From DAOVRL01 sp964459805 (GTDB taxonomy: Bacteria; Planctomycetota; Phycisphaerae; Sedimentisphaerales; Anaerobacaceae), in NCBI GenBank assembly GCA_964459805.1, contig CAYWOD010000237.1, forward strand, positions 1-5,094: a DNA stretch of 5,094 bases, given 5' to 3'. Both the position numbers and the translations under genes were made by a program. Below are positions 1 to 5,094 of this stretch, piece by piece. Under the pieces are notes generated by a model, which ran no database searches, had not been told where the DNA came from, and was given only the letters and a program-made list of their open reading frames with translations. Position 1 is the first letter of the stretch; each line of letters opens with the position of its first letter.

Positions 1-6
1 CTGAAA

Positions 7-1980
7 TTGGGACAAACGCTCGTTTATAAGATACTCGGCAGACACGTTGTTGAGGGCAGGCTTGCGGCCGGTGAGCAGATCGGGATTCGGATCGACCAGA
101 CGCTCACGCAGGACGCAACGGGAACGACGGCGTTTCTGCTGTACGAGTCGATGGGGGCGGGGCGAGTGAGAACCGATTTGTCGGCCAGCTATATCGACCA
201 CAACCTGGCGGGCTTCGGGCCGGAGAACCATAACGACCATTTGTACCTGCAAACAATAGCGGCGAAATGCGGGGTGTATCATTCGCGAGCGGGCAACGGC
301 ATCTGCCATCAGGTTCATTTAGAGCGGTTCGGCAGGCCCGGGGCGACGCTGCTCGGCAGTGATTCGCATACTCCGACCGCCGGCGCAATCGCTATGCTGG
401 CTATCGGGGCCGGCGGCCTCGACGTAGCGGCGGCTATGGGCGGCGGGGCGTTCTATTTGGCCTGTCCGAAGGTGTTAGGGGTGAAACTTGCCGGCAGGCT
501 CAACGACTGGGTGGCGTCAAAGGACGTTATTCTAAGGCTGCTGAGGCAGCTTACGACAAAGGGCAACGTCGGCTGGGCGGTCGAGTATTTCGGCGAAGGC
601 ATCTCAAGCCTCTCGGTGCCGCAGCGGGCGACGATAACCAATATGGGTGCCGAGCTCGGCGTTACGAGCAGTATCTTTCCAAGCGACGAACAAACGAAGA
701 AGTTCCTGGCGGCGCAGAAACGGGAGCAGGACTATCGGCCGCTGGCGGCCGATGCCGACGCCGAGTACGACCGCGTCATCGAGCTAAATATGTCCGAGCT
801 GGAGCCGATGGCGGCGTGTCCGTCCTCGCCGGATAATGTCAGCAGCATAAAGGAAATCGCCGGTCTAAGAACGGAACAGGTGGTGGTGGGTAGCTGCACG
901 AATTCGAGCTTTGCCGATTTGATGATGGCGGCGAAGGTATTGAAGGGGCGGCACATTAACAATATGGTGGAATTCGCGGTGGCTCCGGGCAGCCGGGAAG
1001 TCCTGAACATGTTAGCGGAAAACGGGGCGTTGGCGGATATGATTACGGCGGGGGCAAGGATTCTCGAATGCGGCTGCGGACCGTGCATCGGTCAGGGTTT
1101 TTCGCCTGCCGATGAGGTCGTTAGTCTGCGGACGTTCAACCGCAACTTTGCCGGGCGCAGCGGGACCAAGGACGACCGGGTCTATCTGGTCAGTCCGGAG
1201 ACGGCGGTCGCCTCGGCCCTGACAGGTAAGATTACCGACCCTCGCGATCTGCCGGAATTGCTCGGGGCCGAATACCCAAGAATCGAATTGCCGAAGGGAT
1301 TTACCGTTGATGACAGCATGATAGAAAAGCCCTTGCCTGAAGAAGAAGCGGCCAAGGTTGAGATCCTGCGAGGGCCTACGATTGTGGTGCCGGAGGCGCC
1401 GACGCCGCTGCCGGCGAAACTGACAGGGACCGTGCTGCTCAAATGCGGCGACAAGATAACGACCGACCATATTATGCCGGCGGGAGTATTCTTGAAACTG
1501 CGATCCAACGTTCCCGAGTACGCGAAGGTGGTCTTTAACTGCTTCAATGAAGAAGGCAAGCCGACGTTTGCCCGGCGGGCGCTTGAGCTGAAGAACAAAG
1601 GCACAGCCGGCGTCATCGTGGCGGGCGAGAGCTACGGGCAGGGCTCGTCAAGAGAGCACGCCGCGCTTTGTCCGATGTATCTGGGCGTGCGGGCGGTGAT
1701 CGCGAAAAGCATCGAACGAATCCACAAGGCCAATCTGATTAACTTCTGCATAGTTCCGGTAGAATTCGCCGAGCCGGGCGACTACGACAAGATCGAAACC
1801 GGCGACGAGCTGGCGATCGACGGTCTGCTCGAAGCGATCAAAGGCAGCGACGGAGTGACGATTGCCAAAGCGGACGGCTCGTTCGAGTTCGCCGGCAGGC
1901 TGGAGCTTTCCGCGAGGGACAGGGAAGTTCTGCTTTCCGGTGGCCGGCTGAATTATGCCCGCAAGCAAAGCAATGAATAA
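7..1980 (+). CDS. acn: Aconitate hydratase, compact Aquifex-type (putative aconitase family)
   Basis: The enzyme interconverts citrate and isocitrate through cis-aconitate in the TCA cycle, using a cytoplasmic [4Fe-4S] cluster. The 657 residues match the compact aconitase form of about 650 residues, not the roughly 890-residue AcnA. The motifs appear in order. QDATGT lies near residue 35, and D64-H65 follows in the first active-site loop. SDSHTPTAG contains D119 and H121. GSCTNS carries cluster ligand C297, and CGPC carries ligands C357 and C360. NRNFAGR supplies substrate-binding R379 and R384. The C-terminal swivel domain has GDKITTDH (481-488) and GSSREHA with S547, S548 and R549, the catalytic Ser/Arg region. 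Start: TTG at 7 gives MGQTL, which fits family N-termini. The frame is open to base 1, so a start just outside the window is possible, and too little upstream sequence is present to judge a ribosome binding site. Its last codons overlap the next gene. Homoaconitase or isopropylmalate dehydratase is less likely because both large- and small-subunit domains are fused with aconitase-type motifs. Confidence 0.93.
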   Translation: MGQTLVYKILGRHVVEGRLAAGEQIGIRIDQTLTQDATGTTAFLLYESMGAGRVRTDLSASYIDHNLAGFGPENHNDHLYLQTIAAKCGVYHSRAGNGICHQVHLERFGRPGATLLGSDSHTPTAGAIAMLAIGAGGLDVAAAMGGGAFYLACPKVLGVKLAGRLNDWVASKDVILRLLRQLTTKGNVGWAVEYFGEGISSLSVPQRATITNMGAELGVTSSIFPSDEQTKKFLAAQKREQDYRPLAADADAEYDRVIELNMSELEPMAACPSSPDNVSSIKEIAGLRTEQVVVGSCTNSSFADLMMAAKVLKGRHINNMVEFAVAPGSREVLNMLAENGALADMITAGARILECGCGPCIGQGFSPADEVVSLRTFNRNFAGRSGTKDDRVYLVSPETAVASALTGKITDPRDLPELLGAEYPRIELPKGFTVDDSMIEKPLPEEEAAKVEILRGPTIVVPEAPTPLPAKLTGTVLLKCGDKITTDHIMPAGVFLKLRSNVPEYAKVVFNCFNEEGKPTFARRALELKNKGTAGVIVAGESYGQGSSREHAALCPMYLGVRAVIAKSIERIHKANLINFCIVPVEFAEPGDYDKIETGDELAIDGLLEAIKGSDGVTIAKADGSFEFAGRLELSARDREVLLSGGRLNYARKQSNE

Positions 1981-2491
1981 ACGGACAATAACTATCTTCG
2001 GGACGGGCAGAGCGAAGGCGGGTGATTCCGTATTTGAGCTGGCCGAGAGGACGGGCAAGCTGTTGGCTGAGGCGGGCTTTACTATCGCCAACGGCGGCTA
2101 TGGAGGGACGATGCTGGCCGCGGCAAAAGGCGCCTTCGGAGCCGGAGGCCAAATCATCGGCGTTACCTACTCGGCTTTCAAGGGCACGGCGAATGAATAT
2201 GTCAGCCGGGAGATTGTTACACGCTCGCTGGACGAGCGGCTTGATACGCTGATAGAGCTCGGGGCCGGATACGTTGTGCTGCCCGGTGGAACGGGAACGC
2301 TGTTGGAGCTGGCAAAGGTCTGGGAATTGAAAAACAAGGGCTTCCTTGAGCCGAGCAAACCGATTATACTTGTAGGCGAGTTCTGGAAGCCGCTTCTCGA
2401 GGTGGTGGCGAGCGACGATGCCGACAGCATGCGGTCCATAGAACAGGCAGGTGGGCCGGAACAGGCTGTTCAATTGATTATTGGTTATTGA
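1973..2491 (+). CDS. LOG/SLOG-family Rossmann-fold protein (lysine decarboxylase-like fold, possible nucleotide phosphoribohydrolase)
   Basis: This is a cytoplasmic protein of 172 residues. It begins with a Rossmann beta strand and loop (TITIFGTGRA, 5-14). A glycine-rich loop, GGYGGTM (41-47), follows, then the family signature PGGTGTLLE (104-112, with E112). Characterised LOG proteins hydrolyse nucleoside 5'-monophosphates, for example cytokinin ribotides, to base and ribose 5-phosphate. Older annotations call them lysine decarboxylases, which is not supported. In typical LOG enzymes the helix before PGG carries an MHxRK motif. Here the equivalent stretch is DERLDTL, which keeps an arginine (R89) but has leucine in place of the lysine. 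The gene is also shorter than many LOG proteins. Substrate and activity therefore cannot be assigned. The ATG at 1973 overlaps the aconitase stop by 8 nt and puts the first beta strand near the N-terminus. An in-frame ATG at 1955 would add six residues. No clear Shine-Dalgarno sequence precedes either start, so translational coupling to aconitase is likely. Confidence 0.85.
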   Translation: MNKRTITIFGTGRAKAGDSVFELAERTGKLLAEAGFTIANGGYGGTMLAAAKGAFGAGGQIIGVTYSAFKGTANEYVSREIVTRSLDERLDTLIELGAGYVVLPGGTGTLLELAKVWELKNKGFLEPSKPIILVGEFWKPLLEVVASDDADSMRSIEQAGGPEQAVQLIIGY

Positions 2492-2517
2492 TAAATGAGG
2501 CGCACGCAGCCGACAAA

Positions 2518-2586
2518 ATGAACAACAAAACACTGATTTCGATACTGGTGCTCGTGATCGGTGCGACGGCACCTGGGGCGGGTGCG
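2518..2586 (+). other. Predicted Sec signal peptide of the hypothetical exported protein
   Basis: This encodes residues 1-23 from the ATG: a short polar start with one lysine, about eleven hydrophobic residues, then a Gly/Ala/Pro-rich stretch ending AGA before P24. Proline right after the proposed cut at 23 would be unfavourable for signal peptidase I, so the true cut may lie a little earlier, for example after A18 or A21. There is no cysteine near the site, so it is not a lipoprotein signal. Confidence 0.6.
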
Positions 2587-3678
2587 CCCATGCTGGGGCT
2601 ACTGCGGGATGGTTTTGCTCTAATGGGTATCGAGGGGAAGGTCAGCACGCTCAAGGGAGGGGACCAAAGCGAATATATCAAGTTTGAGCAGGACGAGGTA
2701 TGGCTGTTCAAGCTCGCCTCCGACGTAAACGATTACAGGGGCCTCGTCAAGGCCGGGACGAAGCTCCAGCTCTTGCCGTCAACGGCCCTCGAAAAGATGC
2801 TCGCCGATGTCGCAGAGCATCCTGACGGCACGTACAGGCTCTGGGGTAGAATAACAAAGTATAAGGGCGCCAACTACATATTCCCGAGCTATTTCCTGCC
2901 CGTCGTCGAGATGCTGCCGGTCGAGCCTGAAGAACCGATAGAGCCGAACGAGCCGGAAGAACCTGAAGTACGCAAGGAGACCCCGGAACCAAACGAGCCC
3001 GAGGAGGCGGAGGTACAAAAAGAGCCCGAAGAGCCAAACGAACCGCCGGAGCAGCAGACTAAGCCTACTAAGCCAACATCAGCGGACGAGGAGGCGCTGC
3101 GACGGGCTTTGGCCGACCCGAACGGTGTGCTGGCGATACCGAAAGAGGTATTGGATAAGCTCAAGTCGAGGAAGGTCATCGTGCCCAGGAAGATAACGCC
3201 GAGGCCGAAACCGCAAGAGAAAGACCAAAAGGATGCGCCGCCGGCCAAAAAAACCGAAAAGGAGCCTGAAAAAGACGGCGAGAAGGACTCGAGCGAGCCC
3301 GATAAGGCGGATATGAAGCCCGAAGGGGAGGATAAGAAGAATTCGGCCGCGGCAAAGGACGTTGAAGAGAAGGCCGCTCCCGCAGGAAGACCCGCAATGA
3401 ATCTGGATTCGATGCTGGCCGACAGAACTGCGGTCCTTCTCAAGCAGGATGATAGTCGGCTTGCGTTTGTTTTGGATGCCCTTGGGCTGAGCGTGCAGGA
3501 GGTTTCGCTTCGGCTGCTGCCGTGCGAGGTGCTCGAGCTGACCGAGGCAAGGCAAATAGCCGAGCTGAACCAGCCGCTATTCAAAATAGCCGGGATAAAG
3601 ACCAAGTATAAAGGCAAAGAGTATCTTCTGCTGCAGAAGGCCACCCGCGCCTACGGCTACGGCAACTTCGGAAGATAA
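2518..3678 (+). CDS. Hypothetical exported protein with two related modules joined by a Pro/Glu/Lys-rich linker
   Basis: I do not recognise a named family. From the ATG at 2518 the product has 386 residues. Residues 1-23 look like a Sec signal peptide: N3-K4, a hydrophobic core LISILVLVIGA (6-16), then a small-residue end APGAGA. Module A follows (about 38-130), with LQLLP at 83-87 and TKYKG at 113-117. A low-complexity, probably disordered linker spans about 132-300. It is first Glu/Pro-rich with 15-residue repeats, then Lys/Glu-rich, with a short ordered-looking island (VLAIPKEVLDKLKSRKVIV) in between. Module B (about 300-386) repeats the pattern with LRLLP at 331-335 and TKYKG at 362-366, and ends the protein. 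There are no further membrane segments, so a periplasmic or cell-surface location is inferred. An alternative TTG start at 2488 would overlap the previous stop but would put ten residues, including acidic ones, before the signal peptide, so ATG is preferred. No good ribosome binding site is visible for either start. The base composition matches the two upstream genes. Confidence 0.75.
   Translation: MNNKTLISILVLVIGATAPGAGAPMLGLLRDGFALMGIEGKVSTLKGGDQSEYIKFEQDEVWLFKLASDVNDYRGLVKAGTKLQLLPSTALEKMLADVAEHPDGTYRLWGRITKYKGANYIFPSYFLPVVEMLPVEPEEPIEPNEPEEPEVRKETPEPNEPEEAEVQKEPEEPNEPPEQQTKPTKPTSADEEALRRALADPNGVLAIPKEVLDKLKSRKVIVPRKITPRPKPQEKDQKDAPPAKKTEKEPEKDGEKDSSEPDKADMKPEGEDKKNSAAAKDVEEKAAPAGRPAMNLDSMLADRTAVLLKQDDSRLAFVLDALGLSVQEVSLRLLPCEVLELTEARQIAELNQPLFKIAGIKTKYKGKEYLLLQKATRAYGYGNFGR
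2764..2904 (+). repeat. Conserved core of module A (first copy of a divergent internal protein duplication)
   Basis: This encodes residues 83-129 of the exported protein. It has the pattern LxLLPxxxLE (83-92), about 18 variable residues, then G110-x2-TKYKG-x2-Y (113-120). The same ordered pattern recurs at 3508-3651. The alternating hydrophobic strand pattern suggests a small beta-rich fold, possibly OB-like. The fold is an inference from pattern only. Confidence 0.6.
2941..3057 (+). repeat. Tandem 45-bp Glu/Pro-rich coding repeat (two full copies and one partial)
   Basis: Within the linker of the exported protein, a 15-residue unit beginning EPNEPEE is repeated. Copy 1 is at 2941-2985 (EPNEPEEPEVRKETP), copy 2 at 2986-3030 (EPNEPEEAEVQKEPE), and a partial copy beginning EPNEPPE is at 3031-3057. 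Synonymous codons differ between copies, so the duplication is old or is kept by selection on the protein. Such segments usually act as extended spacers. Confidence 0.8.
3508..3651 (+). repeat. Conserved core of module B (second copy of the internal protein duplication)
   Basis: This encodes residues 331-378 of the exported protein: LRLLPCEVLE (331-340), then G359-x2-TKYKG-x2-Y (362-369). Spacing matches module A closely: the LLP proline to the glycine is 23 residues in A and 24 in B, and the glycine to TKYKG is 3 in both. The TKYKG codons differ between copies. Upstream, a hydrophobic strand (LAFVLDALG) may correspond to the VWLFKLA strand of module A. Confidence 0.6.
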
Positions 3679-3684
3679 AAAAAC

Positions 3685-3690
3685 AAAGGG
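3685..3690 (+). promoter_or_regulatory. Ribosome binding site for hisD
   Basis: AAAGGG lies 5 nt before the TTG at 3696, in the 17-nt A-rich gap after the previous stop codon. It is a partial Shine-Dalgarno match with good spacing and supports TTG as the hisD start. The next in-frame ATG, at 3801, would remove 35 residues of the usual N-terminal region. Confidence 0.6.
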
Positions 3691-3695
3691 ATACA

Positions 3696-5012
3696 TTGAA
3701 CGAAGAACTCGACAAAATCCTAATTACATATAAACAACCGGACTTCCAAAACAAGTTACATCAATTTCTCATCTCAAAATTTGGATTATCTCATTTCGGT
3801 ATGGGTGAACCTCATATAAACAACAGACGAAAAGTCGAAGAGATTCTTGATAAAGTCGATAAAGACGAAGTATTGTCAAAATATACAAAAAGATTTGATA
3901 AAGTTAATTTGACGCCTGAGCAATTTCGTGTTTCTAAAGAAGAAATGGAGAAAGCTTATAAGGAAACGGATGCTAAACTTTTAGAATCGATTCGCCAGGC
4001 GATTAAAAATGTTCGTAAGTACCAGGAAGAAATTTTTATAGCCAACAAGAAGGCGAACCAGCATCCAGGGATAAAACACACACCTATAAAAAGAGTGGGT
4101 ATTTGTGTTCCGGGGGCATCGGCACCACTGCCATCGACTGTGATAATGTGTGCAGTGCCTGCGCAGGTAGCAGGGGTGAAGGAGATAGTCATAGTGTCGC
4201 CGCCAAGATATGAGGACAGCATCCATCCAGTAACTTTAGCGGTTTGTCGTGAACTGGAAATTGATGAAGTCTATCGAGTTGGCGGGGCACAGGCAGTAGC
4301 AGCATTAACCTTTGGAACTAAAAAAATTAAGGAAGTAGATAAAATTGTTGGGCCGGGTAACCAGTGGGTACAAACAGCGAAGCAATTGGTATTTGGGACA
4401 GTTGGCATTGATTCGATAGCTGGACCGAGTGAGGTCTTGATAATTGCAAATGATAGTGCTAACCCTGCCTGGGTAGCAGCCGACATGCTAAGCCAGGCAG
4501 AGCATGCACCGGGCAGCGCGCTTCTGTTCACAGATTCACAGAAACTCGCGAAAAATGTGCTTGAGGAACTTAAGAAACAAGTAGAACAATTAGAGCGCGC
4601 CAAGGAGGCAATCGAGTGCCTCAAGGAATATGGCGGGATCGCCGTTTTCAAGACCAAAGATGATATAGTCAATAAAGCCAATGATTTTGCGCCCGAGCAC
4701 CTACAGATTCAATGTGGTGAAAAAAGCAAGGAAATCGCCGAACGGATTGATAATGCGGGGGCTATTTTCATTGGCCCTTATACGCCGGTAGCGGTAGGGG
4801 ATTATTGGGCGGGGCCGAGTCATACCCTGCCTACAGGGCAGACGGCAAAATTCTTCAGCGCATTAAGTGCCAATGATTTCATCAAATCGACAAGCATTAT
4901 CGAGTACAGCAGGGAGCAATTGGCGGCAAGTGCCGAGGACATTATTCGCCTGGCCCAGGTGGAGGGGCTGGATGCTCACGCCAAGAGCGTTCGGATCAGG
5001 CAGCAGGGCTGA
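3696..5012 (+). CDS. hisD: Histidinol dehydrogenase (EC 1.1.1.23)
   Basis: HisD catalyses the last two steps of histidine synthesis in the cytoplasm, oxidising L-histidinol through histidinal to L-histidine with NAD+ and a zinc ion. The 438 residues are close to the 434 of the E. coli enzyme, so the gene is complete. Family blocks are all present: GICVPGASAPLPSTV, VGGAQAVAA, the VGPGNQWV region and IAGPSEVL, then MLSQAEHAPGSA, FAPEHLQI, VGDYWAGPSHTLPTG and GLDAHAKSVRIR near the end. Expected zinc ligands are Q267, H270, D369 and H428. The catalytic pair is E334-H335. All sit at a constant +8 or +9 offset from the E. coli residues Q259, H262, E326, H327, D360 and H419. The TTG start has an RBS (AAAGGG) 5 nt upstream. 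The 5' third is strikingly AT-rich compared with upstream genes, while the 3' end is GC-rich, which may indicate transfer or a mosaic history. No other his gene is visible beside it. The 17-nt gap permits co-transcription with the upstream gene. Confidence 0.96.
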   Translation: MNEELDKILITYKQPDFQNKLHQFLISKFGLSHFGMGEPHINNRRKVEEILDKVDKDEVLSKYTKRFDKVNLTPEQFRVSKEEMEKAYKETDAKLLESIRQAIKNVRKYQEEIFIANKKANQHPGIKHTPIKRVGICVPGASAPLPSTVIMCAVPAQVAGVKEIVIVSPPRYEDSIHPVTLAVCRELEIDEVYRVGGAQAVAALTFGTKKIKEVDKIVGPGNQWVQTAKQLVFGTVGIDSIAGPSEVLIIANDSANPAWVAADMLSQAEHAPGSALLFTDSQKLAKNVLEELKKQVEQLERAKEAIECLKEYGGIAVFKTKDDIVNKANDFAPEHLQIQCGEKSKEIAERIDNAGAIFIGPYTPVAVGDYWAGPSHTLPTGQTAKFFSALSANDFIKSTSIIEYSREQLAASAEDIIRLAQVEGLDAHAKSVRIRQQG

Positions 5013-5030
5013 GTTGCTTTTCTCATTAAC

Positions 5031-5068
5031 CGCCGAGACCTTGGCGCGGCTTCGCTTCGCTCAGCCGC
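5031..5068. repeat. Two adjacent hairpins downstream of hisD
   Basis: Hairpin 1 pairs CGCCGA (5031-5036) with TTGGCG (5041-5046) around a GACC loop, with one G-U pair. Hairpin 2 pairs GCGGCT (5046-5051) with AGCCGC (5063-5068) around an 11-nt loop containing TTCGC twice. The two stems share base 5046. No T-run follows on either strand, so this is not a classical intrinsic terminator. It could be an mRNA 3' structure or a REP-like intergenic palindrome. Confidence 0.45.
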
Positions 5069-5094
5069 AACCAAAATGTTAGTGTCGTCCCAGA

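Noticed and set aside
1838..2572. A 244-residue open frame on the minus strand across the aconitase-LOG junction
   Set aside because: It lies opposite two well-supported genes, has no recognisable motif and reads as an arginine/proline/serine-rich shadow of GC-rich coding DNA.
3247..3253. A run of seven A in the linker (A AAA AAA) as a possible slippage site
   Set aside because: The zero frame continues to a convincing module B, no stimulatory structure is evident, and such runs are expected in Lys-rich coding DNA.
2889..3644. A 251-residue Ser/Gly-rich open frame on the minus strand
   Set aside because: Its SSGSFGS-type repeats are the reverse complement of the Glu/Pro/Lys-rich linker codons. 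There is no independent evidence for a gene.
3696..3734. Possible sigma70 promoter (TTGAAC with TAATTA, TACATA or TATAAA) at the start of hisD
   Set aside because: The spacings are too long (19, 23 and 27 nt), the elements lie inside the coding region, and the area is AT-rich so chance matches are expected.
4867..5082. A 71-residue + strand open frame overlapping the end of hisD
   Set aside because: It is out of frame with conserved hisD sequence, has no family signal, and most of it lies inside hisD.
5076..5094. An ATG near the window end that stays open to the last base
   Set aside because: There is no ribosome binding site and only six codons are visible, so it cannot be supported as a gene start.

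Overview
The window looks like chromosomal DNA of a bacterium, most likely a member of the Planctomycetota (Phycisphaerae-like). This is inferred from the Aquifex-type aconitase, the style of the secreted Pro/Glu-rich protein and the HisD sequence. It was not tested by any search. All four genes I can support lie on the + strand and are tightly packed. I see no tRNA, rRNA, CRISPR array, insertion sequence or phage gene.

Layout. Positions 7-1980 hold a compact aconitate hydratase (TCA cycle) with a complete set of [4Fe-4S] ligand and active-site motifs. Its 3' end overlaps by 8 nt a gene of the LOG/SLOG nucleotide-binding family (1973-2491). Next comes an unrecognised, probably exported protein (about 2518-3678). 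It carries two divergent copies of a small module separated by a long, charged Pro/Glu/Lys-rich linker. After a 17-nt gap with a recognisable ribosome binding site, a full-length histidinol dehydrogenase, hisD, runs from 3696 to 5012. The last 82 nt hold two adjacent short hairpins and no supportable gene.

The same strand and the short or negative gaps are consistent with one transcript. The functions (TCA cycle, nucleotide-sugar-type Rossmann enzyme, exported protein, histidine synthesis) do not form an obvious pathway. Base composition changes sharply at the last gene boundary. Hand counts give about 56% G+C at 3421-3660, about 31% at 3721-3960 in the start of hisD, and about 54% at 4741-4980 near its end. 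hisD may therefore have a different history from its upstream neighbours.

I find no convincing new biological system here. The most unusual items are the two-module secreted protein and the composition step at hisD.
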